From the NCBI RefSeq assembly GCF_042485795.1, contig NZ_CP169368.1, forward strand, positions 1,302,001-1,366,000: 64,000 nt of DNA. The letters run 5' to 3'. The stretch is from Lonepinella sp042485795 (lineage in GTDB: Bacteria; Pseudomonadota; Gammaproteobacteria; Enterobacterales; Pasteurellaceae). A program made the translations under genes and the position numbers. The notes under the pieces are model-generated. The model was not told the origin of the DNA. It searched no databases and saw only the letters and a list, made by a program, of their open reading frames with translations. Below are positions 43,078 to 51,900 of this stretch, one piece after another (the first letter of the stretch is position 1; each line of letters begins with the position of its first letter).

Positions 43078-43290
43078 ATGTCTAAATTAAACGGTTCTGT
43101 AAAATGGTTCAACTCTGATAAAGGTTTTGGTTTCATCACTCCTGCAAATGGCGGAAAAGATTTATTCGTTCATTTTTCTGGTATCGTAGGTGACAACTAC
43201 AAAACCTTAAACGAAGGTGACAATGTTGAATATAATGTACAAGATTCTCAACGTGGTCCAGCTGCGATTGATGTTGTAGTTATCAAATAA
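43078..43290 (+). CDS. cold shock-like protein (CspA family)
   Basis: This 70-residue protein is a single cold-shock domain: NGSVKWFNSDKGFGFITP contains the RNP1 motif KGFGFI, and DLFVHFSGI holds the RNP2 motif. It would bind single-stranded RNA or DNA. The C-terminal EYNVQDSQRGPAAIDV is typical of CspA family members (CspA, C and E are not easily told apart; I give no symbol). GAGGAAGACAAC precedes the ATG. A terminator follows. Confidence 0.95.
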   Translation: MSKLNGSVKWFNSDKGFGFITPANGGKDLFVHFSGIVGDNYKTLNEGDNVEYNVQDSQRGPAAIDVVVIK

Positions 43291-43316
43291 TAGATAAAGA
43301 ATTTTATTTTAAATTT

Positions 43317-43343
43317 AAATCCCTAGTTTTCTGGGGATTTTTT
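43317..43343 (+). terminator. terminator after cold-shock gene
   Basis: AAATCCC/GGGATTT stem with a 10-base loop and a T run, ending just before the purU stop. Confidence 0.75.
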
Positions 43344-43347
43344 ATAT

Positions 43348-44187
43348 TTATAAAATGATAGTTTTATTTTGATAGACAAATAAACGATCGTGAATGGCTA
43401 GATCCAATGTTCGGCTTAACACTGTTTTTTCTACATCTCGCCCTGCTTTCATCATCATTTCTGCTGAATATGTGTGATCTACATTAATCACATTTTGCAT
43501 AATAATCGGACCTTCATCTAATTCATTATTAATAAAATGAGAGGTTGCACCAATGATTTTTACACCACGTTCATAGGCTCTTTTATAAGGGTTAGCTCCA
43601 ATAAAAGCGGGTAAGAATGAATGATGAATATTGATCACTCGATTTGGATAACGAGCGACAAATTCAGGGTTAAGCACACGCATATATTTTGCCAATACAA
43701 TCAGATCAGGATGATATTCATCAATTTTATCTGCTAATAATTTATCGTGTTCTACTCGAGTTAAATTTTCATGACTAATGCAATGAAAAGGTACGTCAAA
43801 TCGTTCAACTAGGGAACGTAAACTTTGGTGATTTCCGATTACAGCAGTAATTTCTACATCTAAACCACCATAATAAGTTTTCATTAATATATCACCTAGA
43901 CAATGTGCTTCTTTGGTAACTAAAATTACAATGCGTTTTTTACGATTAACATCAATTAAACGGCAATTCGTGCCATGTGGTAAACTAAAATTTAAATCTG
44001 CGAGTAGGGTTTTTTCATTAAAAATCCCTTGTAATTCAGTACGCATAAAGAAATGTTTAGTTTCAAAATCGACAAATTCATTATTATGCACAATATTTAA
44101 CTGGTGTTTATAACAGATGTTGGTTATTTTAGCGATTAACCCTTTATCATCAGGACAGTCAGTTAATAAAATTTTATTTTCAATCAT
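43348..44187 (-). CDS. purU: formyltetrahydrofolate deformylase
   Basis: PurU hydrolyses formyl-tetrahydrofolate to formate and tetrahydrofolate, feeding PurT. The 279-residue protein has an N-terminal ACT domain (DKGLIAKITNICYKHQLNI) and a formyltransferase-type catalytic domain with NIHHSFLPAFIGANPY and IIGATSHFINNELDEGPII. The ATG at 44187 (ENKILLTDCPDD) aligns with homologues; an in-frame upstream codon would add 12 residues. It lies downstream of hns, the same neighbourhood as in E. coli. Confidence 0.96.
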   Translation of the reverse strand: MIENKILLTDCPDDKGLIAKITNICYKHQLNIVHNNEFVDFETKHFFMRTELQGIFNEKTLLADLNFSLPHGTNCRLIDVNRKKRIVILVTKEAHCLGDILMKTYYGGLDVEITAVIGNHQSLRSLVERFDVPFHCISHENLTRVEHDKLLADKIDEYHPDLIVLAKYMRVLNPEFVARYPNRVINIHHSFLPAFIGANPYKRAYERGVKIIGATSHFINNELDEGPIIMQNVINVDHTYSAEMMMKAGRDVEKTVLSRTLDLAIHDRLFVYQNKTIIL

Positions 44188-44214
44188 ATTGAGTTTCCAA
44201 TTCTTAAAATAAAT

Positions 44215-44239
44215 AAAACCCAAATATTAAATGGGTTTT
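44215..44239 (-). terminator. terminator after hns
   Basis: On the minus strand AAAACCCA/TGGGTTTT form an 8-bp stem with a 9-base loop, followed by ATTTATTTT, between hns and purU. Confidence 0.75.
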
Positions 44240-44259
44240 ATTTTAATTGTTAGGTAAGG

Positions 44260-44658
44260 TTAGATTTTGAAATCATCTAAGGATTTACCCGCATCCAATG
44301 CTTTTTTGATAACCTTAGGTGTACGACCTTGACCACTCCAAGTACGTTGTTCACCTTTATCATCAACATATTGATATTTGGCTGGAAGTGCAGTGCGTTG
44401 TTTTTTAACTTTGTGTTTAGCACCATTGACACCTAATTCGGATAAAGAAATCCCTTTTTCTTTTAATTCAGCTTGATACTTTTTAATCAGTTCTTGGCGA
44501 GCTTTCATTTCTGCGACTAGGGCTTTAGCTTCTTTACGTTTTTCATCTACAATAACTTTTAGTTTTTCTAGGATCTTTTCTGCTTTCCCCAAATCAATAG
44601 TATTAATTGCGGCACGTAAACTACGTAAGTTATTTAATGAATTTATTAGATCGTTCAT
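44260..44658 (-). CDS. hns: H-NS family nucleoid protein
   Basis: H-NS silences AT-rich and transferred DNA. The 132-residue protein has an N-terminal coiled-coil oligomerisation part (NDLINSLNNLRSLRAA and a long Lys/Glu helix) and the C-terminal DNA-binding part TWSGQGRTPKVIKKALDAG, with the QGR hook that enters the minor groove. The ATG at 44658 is fixed by GGAGG 5 bases upstream; a longer in-frame start has no such site. It probably controls AT-rich loci such as the capsule region (inference). Confidence 0.96.
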   Translation of the reverse strand: MNDLINSLNNLRSLRAAINTIDLGKAEKILEKLKVIVDEKRKEAKALVAEMKARQELIKKYQAELKEKGISLSELGVNGAKHKVKKQRTALPAKYQYVDDKGEQRTWSGQGRTPKVIKKALDAGKSLDDFKI

Positions 44659-44814
44659 TTTATCCTCCATTTTTTCGATTAATTTAGAAATATCAATAAT
44701 CATATCCTTATTATTATTTTTTGTAAATATTTTGTTTTTTGTATAAATATATAAAAAATATTATTCCTGCCTATTGGCATTTATCTATTATTCAGGTAAT
44801 CTTTGCAAATCCTA

Positions 44815-45119
44815 CAAATGTAGAGGTGCGAATATTATAAGTATTTTTTCGGAGTGGATAACGGAGAAGGAAAAAGAAAGGAATATTTGCCGAAATCAAT
44901 TAAAAGTCATTTTGATTGGTTGGTGACGTTATCGAAAGAAACGTTACTGTCATAGTCTAGGGTATGATATTTTAACTAAAAATCTTATACCTGTTTATTT
45001 ACTATGGAGCGCTACTGTTAGGGGTAGTTTTATTAACTACCTTTATCTTTAAATCATTTTAACATTATTTAATGTGAACTGATGTCAGTGGTTCTCCCTT
45101 ACTTTTAGGTAGAGAACGA
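44815..45119 (+). promoter_or_regulatory. lysine riboswitch (L box) before lysW
   Basis: The conserved lysine-aptamer elements are present in order: TAGAGGTGCG (44821-44830), AGTA and GGAGTGGATAACGG, then AAAGGAATATTTGCCGAAATC (two blocks), a TTGGTTGGTGACGTT helix arm with AACGTTACTGTCA (44941-44953) at its 3' side. Downstream are two hairpins: GGTAT...ATACC (about 44961-44991) and GGTAGTT/AACTACC with a T-rich tail (about 45024-45050), and a GTTCTC/GAGAAC hairpin at the ribosome site. Lysine would lower expression of the transporter. Confidence 0.9.
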
Positions 45120-46655
45120 ATGGAACTTATCGATTTTTCTTCTTCAATGTGGTCGGTTTTACCACCATTATTAGCCCTTGGTTTAGCCATTATTACACGT
45201 AAAGTTTTATTGTCATTAAGCGTGGGTATTATTGTTGGGGCATTAATGTTAACTGGATCAGATTTCAGTTTAGCGTTAAGTTATCTTTTGGAACGTGTGT
45301 CTTCACTAGTTTATACAGTAGAAAATGGGGTATTCGCACTCAATGAGAGTAATGTGCATATCATTCTTTTCTTATTATTACTTGGTATTTTAACCGCACT
45401 TTTAAGTGTTTCTGGAAGTAATCAAGCATTTGCTGAATGGGCACAACAACGTATTAAAGATCGCCGTGGGGCAAAATTAATGGCAGCTTGTTTAGTCTTT
45501 GTAACCTTTATTGACGATTATTTCCATAGTTTAGCGGTGGGTGCTATTGCTCGCCCCGTGACGGATAAATTCCATGTTTCTCGTGCTAAATTAGCCTATA
45601 TTCTGGATTCTACCGCTGCACCTATGTGTGTCATGATGCCAGTTTCTAGCTGGGGTGCTTATATTATGACGCTAATTGCAGGTTTATTAGCAGAACATGC
45701 TATTACGGGTTATACGCCATTTAGTGCTTTCATCACCATGAGTGCGATGAATTTTTATGCTATTTTTTCCATGATAATGGTTTTTGTGGTGGCTTATTTT
45801 TCTTTTGATATTGGACCAATGGCTCGCCATGAGAAAGTAGCCTTAGAACAAGCAGAAACACAGACAGAAATTCAGCAACAAAGCTCAGGAAAAGTGCGTA
45901 ATTTGGTGTTACCGATTTTAACTCTGATTTTAGCCACTGTTGCTATGATGATGAAAACGGGTAACGATGTTTTAGCCGCAGACGGTAAACCTTTTAGTAT
46001 CTTAGGTGCTTTTGAAAATACTACCGTAGGAATCTCATTAGTGGTTGGTGGTGTCAGTGCATTGATTGTATCTACATTATTAATTGCGGTGAATAGAAAT
46101 GTCAGTATAAATGAATATGGCAAGGCATGGATCGTGGGTATTAAATCCATGCTAGGTGCTATTGCTATTTTATTCTTTGCTTGGACGATTAATAAAATCG
46201 TGGGTGATATGCAAACAGGGAAATATCTTTCTACTTTGATTTCAGATAATTTAAATCCAGCATTTTTACCCGCTATTTTATTTATTTTAGGTTCGGCAAT
46301 GGCATTTTCAACGGGAACGAGCTGGGGAACTTTTGGGATTATGTTACCCATTGCCGCAGCTATCGCTGTTAATGCTTCACCTGAATTATTATTACCTTGT
46401 TTATCTGCGGTAATGGCTGGTGCAGTGTGTGGAGATCATTGCTCACCAGTTTCAGATACCACGATCCTGTCATCAACAGGGGCGAAATGTAACCATATCG
46501 ATCACGTGACTACCCAATTACCTTATGCGTTATTAGTGGCGTTAGCCACAACCATAGGCTATTTAGTGATTGGTTTTACGCAATCGGGTTGGCTTGGTTT
46601 CATTACCACAGGAGCAGTGTTGTTTATTGCTATATTTGTTAGTAAGAAACGTTAA
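45120..46655 (+). CDS. lysW: NhaC-superfamily lysine transporter (LysW type)
   Basis: The 511-residue inner-membrane protein has about eleven hydrophobic helices and NhaC-family motifs: VLPPLLALGLAIITRKVLLS, FIDDYFHSLAVGAIARPVTD, AAPMCVMMPVSSWGAY, and CGDHCSPVSDTTILSS near the C-terminus. It would normally be called a sodium/proton antiporter. The lysine riboswitch directly upstream, as known for LysW in this group of bacteria, argues for lysine uptake. The ATG follows AGAGAACGA. Confidence 0.88.
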   Translation: MELIDFSSSMWSVLPPLLALGLAIITRKVLLSLSVGIIVGALMLTGSDFSLALSYLLERVSSLVYTVENGVFALNESNVHIILFLLLLGILTALLSVSGSNQAFAEWAQQRIKDRRGAKLMAACLVFVTFIDDYFHSLAVGAIARPVTDKFHVSRAKLAYILDSTAAPMCVMMPVSSWGAYIMTLIAGLLAEHAITGYTPFSAFITMSAMNFYAIFSMIMVFVVAYFSFDIGPMARHEKVALEQAETQTEIQQQSSGKVRNLVLPILTLILATVAMMMKTGNDVLAADGKPFSILGAFENTTVGISLVVGGVSALIVSTLLIAVNRNVSINEYGKAWIVGIKSMLGAIAILFFAWTINKIVGDMQTGKYLSTLISDNLNPAFLPAILFILGSAMAFSTGTSWGTFGIMLPIAAAIAVNASPELLLPCLSAVMAGAVCGDHCSPVSDTTILSSTGAKCNHIDHVTTQLPYALLVALATTIGYLVIGFTQSGWLGFITTGAVLFIAIFVSKKR

Positions 46656-46710
46656 AAATGTGATCTGCTTCAAATTTTTAAATAAAAATTTTATTTTGTT
46701 CTAGGTTTAT

Positions 46711-46737
46711 AAAATGCGGCTTTATGTCGCATTTTTT
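46711..46737 (+). terminator. terminator after lysW
   Basis: AAAATGCG/CGCATTTT stem with a 9-base loop and T run. The stretch 46738-46946 before ilvI holds one uptake word, a small AAGGAA/TTCCTT hairpin near 46873, and no gene. Confidence 0.85.
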
Positions 46738-46946
46738 ATCTTTTGGATAATTTTTATTTATTAAATGTTGTTATTTGAATAAATCTAGAATTTTATTCTG
46801 ATAAAGTCGGTTTTTTAAGCTAAAAAAAGAATAGACAATTAACCAGAATTTAGTACACTAATTTCACAAATTAAGGAATATTTCCTTTTAATAAAAAGTG
46901 CGGTTCAAAATTCTGTAGAAATTGTCAGTAAAAACGGAGTGATTTT

Positions 46947-48665
46947 ATGAAGAAATTATCAGGTGCAGAAATGGTTGTGCAATCTTTGCGTGATCAAGGT
47001 GTAAAATATTTATTTGGTTATCCAGGTGGATCAGTATTAGATATTTATGATGCAATTCATACCTTAGGTGGGATTGAACACGTGCTAGTTCGCCATGAAC
47101 AAGCTGCTGTTCACATGGCAGATGGTTATGCTCGTTCAACGGGTGAAGTGGGTTGCGTGTTAGTCACGTCAGGTCCAGGTGCAACCAACGCGATTACAGG
47201 AATTGCCACTGCTTATGCGGATTCCGTTCCGTTAGTGGTATTGACTGGTCAAGTCCCTTCTCATTTAATCGGTACAGATGCGTTCCAAGAATGTGATACT
47301 ATCGGTATTACTCGTCCAGTGGTAAAACATAGTTTTATTATTCAACGTCCAGAAGATATTCCAACCATCATTAAAAAAGCCTTTTATATTGCTTCAACAG
47401 GTCGCCCAGGTCCAGTGGTGATTGATATTCCAAAAGATATGGTGAATCCAGAAAATAAATATCCTTATGAATATCCAAAAGAAATTAGTATGCGTTCTTA
47501 TAATCCGAATTCACAAGGACATAAAGGACAAATCAAAAAAGCATTGAAAGCCTTATTAGTGGCGAAAAAACCTGTTCTATATGTGGGTGGCGGGGTTATT
47601 ATTAATAATAGTAGTGCGAAAGTTAGACAATTTGCTCAATTATTAAATTTGCCAGTCACTTCTTCCTTGATGGGGTTGGGGGCTTATCCTGCAACCGATC
47701 GTCAATTCTTGGGTATGTTAGGTATGCACGGTACTTATCAAGCCAACTGTGCTATGCACGAATCTGATTTGATTTTAGGGGTGGGGGTACGTTTTGATGA
47801 TCGCACTACCAACAATGTGAACAAATATTGTCCTCATGCTAAAGTGATTCAAATTGATATTGACCCAACGTCTATTTCAAAAAATATTCCAGCTTCGATT
47901 CCGATTGTGGGTAGTGTGGATAATGTGTTTAGCGAATTTTTAGCCTTATTAAAAGATGAAAATTTAGTGAAATCCCAATCTGATTTAACTGAATGGTGGC
48001 AACAAATTGATCAATGGAAAGCGAAAAAATGTCTTGAATTTGACCGCACTTCTAAAGAGATTAAGCCACAAGCGGTGATTGAAACCATTTATCGTTTGAC
48101 CAAAGGCGATGCTTATATCGCTTCTGATGTCGGGCAACATCAAATGTTTGCAGCTTTACATTATCCATTTGATGAACCACGTCGTTGGATTAATTCAGGT
48201 GGGGCAGGGACAATGGGTTTTGGTCTGCCAGCGGCTATCGGGGTGAAATTTGCTCACCCAGAAAGCACTGTGGTTTGTGTTACGGGGGACGGCAGTATTC
48301 AAATGAATATTCAAGAACTTTCTACCGTAAAACAATATGATACGCCGATTATCATCGTGAGTTTAAATAACCGTTTCTTAGGCATGGTGAAACAATGGCA
48401 AGATTTGATTTATTCAGGTCGTCATTCACAAGTTTATATGAATTCTTTGCCTGATTTTACTAAATTAGCGGAAGCCTATGGACATGTTGGTATTCAGATT
48501 GATCACGCTGATGAATTAGAAGAAAAACTTAGTCAAGCCTTTGCGATTAAAGATAAATTGGTGTTTGTGGATGTGTTGGTTGATGCCACTGAAAATGTAT
48601 ATCCAATGCAATTACGTGGTGGTGCGATGAATGACATGTTATTGTGTGCACCAAATAAAGAATAA
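46947..48665 (+). CDS. ilvI: acetolactate synthase 3 large subunit
   Basis: IlvI condenses two pyruvate, or pyruvate and 2-oxobutyrate, in valine, leucine and isoleucine synthesis. The 572 residues hold the three domains of thiamine-diphosphate enzymes: the N-terminal GYPGGSVLDIYDA and VRHEQAAVHMADGYAR with the catalytic Glu, a central FAD-binding part, and the C-terminal GDGSIQMNIQELSTVKQ thiamine/Mg motif. GGAGTGATTTT precedes the ATG. Its stop lies 13 bases before ilvH. Confidence 0.97.
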   Translation: MKKLSGAEMVVQSLRDQGVKYLFGYPGGSVLDIYDAIHTLGGIEHVLVRHEQAAVHMADGYARSTGEVGCVLVTSGPGATNAITGIATAYADSVPLVVLTGQVPSHLIGTDAFQECDTIGITRPVVKHSFIIQRPEDIPTIIKKAFYIASTGRPGPVVIDIPKDMVNPENKYPYEYPKEISMRSYNPNSQGHKGQIKKALKALLVAKKPVLYVGGGVIINNSSAKVRQFAQLLNLPVTSSLMGLGAYPATDRQFLGMLGMHGTYQANCAMHESDLILGVGVRFDDRTTNNVNKYCPHAKVIQIDIDPTSISKNIPASIPIVGSVDNVFSEFLALLKDENLVKSQSDLTEWWQQIDQWKAKKCLEFDRTSKEIKPQAVIETIYRLTKGDAYIASDVGQHQMFAALHYPFDEPRRWINSGGAGTMGFGLPAAIGVKFAHPESTVVCVTGDGSIQMNIQELSTVKQYDTPIIIVSLNNRFLGMVKQWQDLIYSGRHSQVYMNSLPDFTKLAEAYGHVGIQIDHADELEEKLSQAFAIKDKLVFVDVLVDATENVYPMQLRGGAMNDMLLCAPNKE

Positions 48666-48678
48666 GGAGAAACAGAAA

Positions 48679-49170
48679 ATGCGTAGAATTTTATCAGTAT
48701 TATTAGAAAATGAATCAGGTGCATTATCTCGTGTTGTCGCCTTATTTTCTCAACGAGCCTTTAATATTGAAAGCCTAACCGTTGCACCAACCGATGATCC
48801 AACCCTTTCTCGTATGACGATTGAAGCATCTGGTGATGAGCAAGTGTTAGAGCAAATAGAAAAGCAATTACATAAATTAGTCGATGTGTTTAAGGTGATT
48901 AGTTTAAGTGGTTGTGAACACGTTGAACGTGAAGTGATGTTAGTGAAAGTTCGTGCTACAGGCACATCACGTGATGAAATCAAACGTTTGACCGATATTT
49001 TCCGTGGGCAAATTGTAGATGTCACCACCAAATCTTATACGGTGCAATTATCTGGTACAAAAGATAAATTAGATGCCTTTATTCATGCCTTGAAAGAAGA
49101 AACCAGCGTGCTGGAAATTGTGAGATCGGGCTTGATTAGTCTTTCTCGGGGTGAGAAGAATATGCTTTAA
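48679..49170 (+). CDS. ilvH: acetolactate synthase 3 small (regulatory) subunit
   Basis: IlvH gives valine feedback to IlvI. The 163 residues contain an N-terminal ACT domain (RRILSVLLENESGALSRVVA, GLFS-like ALFSQRAFNIESLTVAPT) and a C-terminal half with IVDVTTKSYTVQLSG and VRSGLISLSRG. The ATG at 48679 has AAGGAGAAAC upstream and equals the E. coli start and length. A hairpin terminator follows. Confidence 0.97.
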   Translation: MRRILSVLLENESGALSRVVALFSQRAFNIESLTVAPTDDPTLSRMTIEASGDEQVLEQIEKQLHKLVDVFKVISLSGCEHVEREVMLVKVRATGTSRDEIKRLTDIFRGQIVDVTTKSYTVQLSGTKDKLDAFIHALKEETSVLEIVRSGLISLSRGEKNML

Positions 49171-49195
49171 GCATTAGGATTTGTTTTTTATCGCT

Positions 49196-49228
49196 AAATT
49201 GGGTTTCTCGGGTGGGAAACCCAATTTT
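49196..49228. terminator. terminator after ilvH
   Basis: AATTGGGTTTC/GAAACCCAATT 11-bp stem with an 8-base loop and TTTT. It can also serve dacB on the other strand. Confidence 0.9.
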
Positions 49229-49266
49229 AATTATGTTGAAGAAGATCAGATGTTCAACATAAAAAA

Positions 49267-50694
49267 TTACTCTGCATAAACGCCATTATAAATCTGACTT
49301 TCAAACTGTACTAACGGTGCTCGTTTGGTTTTATTTTCTAACTCACCAGTAGAATAACCATTAATAAATTGTACAAAGGCGACTTTCTCGCCTCGAGCAT
49401 TGGTCATAAAACCAGCTAAATTATAAACCCCTTTCAGCGATCCTGTTTTGGCAAGCACATTTTTCACTAGCGGTGGTTGCGTTAAGCCACCACGTCCACT
49501 GATCGTACCGTCCACGCCAGCAATCGGAAAGGTTTCTAATAGATGTAATGTATTTTCATTTTTCGCCATATACTCAAGTGCTTGTAACATGGTTTCTGGA
49601 GCAATGAGATTATGTCGTGATAACCCCGAGCCATCAGCCACAATGCTATTACCAAATTTGATACCCGCTTGTTTCGCTAAAATATTTTTTAATGCCATCG
49701 CTCCCAGTTGGAAAGTAGCTGGGCGTTTGTAATGTTGATAAGCAATAGTACGGAATAGAGCATCCGCAATTTGGTTATCTGATTTCTTCATCATTTTTTT
49801 CAATAAATCGGGCAGTGGTTTAGAGAAATGTTGAGCTAATAATGTACCTTTCTGTGGGTAGCGTGGAATTTGCACATTACCGTTAAACTGAATACCTAAA
49901 CGGCTTAATTGACGTTGTACGATTGCTGCTGCATAAGCATCGGGATCTTGCACTGCGAAACTTAGCCCAAAAGGTTTACTTTGTCTGGCTATACAACCTT
50001 TGATTTGATAGCGGTTATTGTCATGAACCACAGCATCAAGCTGGCAATAATTAGATTCTTCATTACTAACCACTTGCACCTGACCAAAGATCTGAATTGG
50101 GAATTGAGAAGGTATGTTAAATTTAACATTTTCACCGACACTTTGATTGGCATCTAAATCTACATAAAAGCAGTTATTGTCAATATTGGCGGCGGCTGGG
50201 GGGGAGTTAAAACACATAGTTAAATCATTCCAAATCCAACCAGAACCGCGATCATGACTAGCAAAAATTGACGTATCTAAAATCAGATTGCCAGTGATTT
50301 TTTGAATATTTTGTTTTTTTAGTTGAGCTAATAAGGTGTAAAGTTGACCACTGGTTAAATCAGGATCACCCGTGAATTTGATAATTAAATCACCGTTTAA
50401 ACCATTATTTTGAATTTTACCATTGGTAAGTAAACTGGTTTCAAATTGAAATTGGTCGCCTAATGTCAATTTGGCAGCTAAAGCCGTAAAGACCTTTTGG
50501 GTACTTGCTGGCAACATAAATGTGTCGGCATTATATTGAGTGATAATTTGGTTATTATGGAGATTTTTGGCTATAAAGCCCAAACTCGCCCCGTGTGGTA
50601 ATTGTTGTGCGATAGTAGGAATATCTATTTGTGACAATACTGGTGTGGAAAAAATAAGACTGACCAGTAGCCATTTTTTGCTTAAATACTTCAT
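49267..50694 (-). CDS. dacB: penicillin-binding protein 4, D-alanyl-D-alanine carboxypeptidase/endopeptidase
   Basis: PBP4 trims pentapeptides and cuts cross-links in periplasmic murein. The 475-residue protein has a signal peptide (about residues 1-21, ending VLS), then the SxxK motif STQK at residues 64-67, the SDN motif in KKSDNQIAD and the KTG motif in LAKTGSLKG. Extra domains between the motifs fit class C PBPs. The neighbour greA is divergent, as in E. coli. Confidence 0.95.
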   Translation of the reverse strand: MKYLSKKWLLVSLIFSTPVLSQIDIPTIAQQLPHGASLGFIAKNLHNNQIITQYNADTFMLPASTQKVFTALAAKLTLGDQFQFETSLLTNGKIQNNGLNGDLIIKFTGDPDLTSGQLYTLLAQLKKQNIQKITGNLILDTSIFASHDRGSGWIWNDLTMCFNSPPAAANIDNNCFYVDLDANQSVGENVKFNIPSQFPIQIFGQVQVVSNEESNYCQLDAVVHDNNRYQIKGCIARQSKPFGLSFAVQDPDAYAAAIVQRQLSRLGIQFNGNVQIPRYPQKGTLLAQHFSKPLPDLLKKMMKKSDNQIADALFRTIAYQHYKRPATFQLGAMALKNILAKQAGIKFGNSIVADGSGLSRHNLIAPETMLQALEYMAKNENTLHLLETFPIAGVDGTISGRGGLTQPPLVKNVLAKTGSLKGVYNLAGFMTNARGEKVAFVQFINGYSTGELENKTKRAPLVQFESQIYNGVYAE

Positions 50695-50848
50695 TGTTGT
50701 GTTTTTAGGGTTGCTATTTTTTGTCAGAAGAACAATAATAGACTCCGAACTCGATTGAGTAAACTTTTTTCTTAACTTATTTTAACTGCGACATTGTTAA
50801 TTCAATGCCGTGGTTTTGTTTTTACCTAAAAAAGGATAAATAAACACA

Positions 50849-51328
50849 ATGCTAAAACAAATTCCCATGACTGTGCGTGGTGCAGAGCTACTCAAACAAG
50901 AACTGGATTATTTGAAAAACACTCGTCGTCCAGAGATTATTAAAGCGATTGCGGAAGCTCGTGAACACGGTGATTTAAAAGAAAATGCCGAATATCATGC
51001 AGCTCGTGAACAACAAGGTTTCTGTGAAGGACGAATTCAAGAAATTGAAGGTAAATTATCCAACTGCCAAATTATTGATGTGACTAAAATGCCGAATAAT
51101 GGCAAAGTCATTTTTGGGGCAACTGTCGTGCTGTTAAATGTGGATACGGAAGAAGAAGTGAGTTACCGTATTGTGGGTGATGATGAAGCGGATATTAAAT
51201 CAAGTTTAATTTCCGTTAATTCGCCTATAGCTCGTGGCTTAGTTGGTAAAGAAGTTGATGATTCAGTTACGATTACTACACCTGGTGGCAAGGTAGAATT
51301 TGAGATTGTGGAAGTGGAATATAAATAA
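50849..51328 (+). CDS. greA: transcription elongation factor GreA
   Basis: GreA stimulates transcript cleavage in backtracked RNA polymerase. The 159-residue protein has the N-terminal coiled coil (RPEIIKAIAEAREHGDLKENAEY with the two acidic tip residues in the segment) and a C-terminal domain with VVLLNVDTEEEVSYRIVG and NSPIARGLVGKEVDD. AGGATAAATAAACACA precedes the ATG. It is followed by the inverted repeat element. Confidence 0.97.
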   Translation: MLKQIPMTVRGAELLKQELDYLKNTRRPEIIKAIAEAREHGDLKENAEYHAAREQQGFCEGRIQEIEGKLSNCQIIDVTKMPNNGKVIFGATVVLLNVDTEEEVSYRIVGDDEADIKSSLISVNSPIARGLVGKEVDDSVTITTPGGKVEFEIVEVEYK

Positions 51329-51345
51329 TTTTGCTTTTTTGGGTT

Positions 51346-51395
51346 ACCCCCTCAGTCCTTCGGACAGCTCCCCCCGCAAGCAGGGGGAGCAAAAT
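51346..51395. repeat. GC-rich hairpin repeat element (copy 2, inverted)
   Basis: This copy runs against the orientation of copy 3. It has an 8-bp stem GCTCCCCC/GGGGGAGC (51367-51374, 51383-51390) and a second small hairpin GTCC-TTC-GGAC (51355-51365). It lies 17 bases after greA and may act as its terminator. Confidence 0.75.
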
Positions 51396-51438
51396 GAATA
51401 GGAGAAACAATTTTCTAGAGAGAATAGATTGGAGCAAA

Positions 51439-51493
51439 ATTTTCTTCCCCCTGCTTGCGGGGGGAAGTCCTCGAAGGGGGATGGGGGCAAATT
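51439..51493. repeat. GC-rich hairpin repeat element (copy 3)
   Basis: CTTCCCCC (51444-51451) pairs with GGGGGAAG (51460-51467), followed by TCCTCGAAGGGGGATGGGGGCAAATT in parts. Complementary to copy 2 over much of its length, so the two can form one large stem with a 43-base loop. It ends at the yhbY stop codon. Confidence 0.75.
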
Positions 51494-51794
51494 ATTTCTT
51501 CGGCAACGAAATTTTTTTCTCTTCGCTTTGGCGATACAACACCACAACGTGACCTATGGTTTGTACTGCTGTAGATTTGGTTTCACGCACAATAGCATCA
51601 ATAATGAGCTGTTTAGTTTCACGATCCGCACCAGCTACTTTAACTTTGATCAGCTCATGATAATTAAGAGCATTGTCGATTTCAGCCAGAACACCTTCGG
51701 TTAAACCATTGCCACCAAGCATGACGACAGGATTTAAATGATGGGCTAATCCTTTGAGAAATTGTTTTTGTTTGGTTGATAATGTCATTGACAT
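51492..51794 (-). CDS. yhbY: YhbY family RNA-binding protein (CRM domain)
   Basis: YhbY binds pre-50S particles and is a single CRM domain. The 100-residue protein matches E. coli: STKQKQFLKGLAHHLNPVV, MLGGNGLTEGVLAEIDNAL, HELIKVKVAGADRETK and the C-terminal RKISLP-like EKKISLPKK. The ATG at 51794 has AGGA 8 bases upstream; a second Met two codons later is possible. The gene is convergent with greA across the repeat pair and divergent from rlmE. Confidence 0.95.
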   Translation of the reverse strand: MSMTLSTKQKQFLKGLAHHLNPVVMLGGNGLTEGVLAEIDNALNYHELIKVKVAGADRETKQLIIDAIVRETKSTAVQTIGHVVVLYRQSEEKKISLPKK

Positions 51795-51900
51795 AAATAT
51801 AATCCTAAATTAAAAAAGTGCGGTGAAAAATACCGCAGTTGGCTTGAATTAGGCTATTTTAGCCTTATATTACAAAAACTACCACAAAATTTAAGAAATT

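Noticed and set aside
44922..44934. Second matS-like sequence GTGACGTTATCGA
   Set aside because: It lies in the helix arm of the lysine riboswitch and matches only about 10 of 13 positions; the RNA structure explains it.
51331..51704. Several overlapping short open frames between greA and yhbY
   Set aside because: They run through the inverted GC-rich repeats and into antisense of yhbY; no ribosome site or sensible protein.
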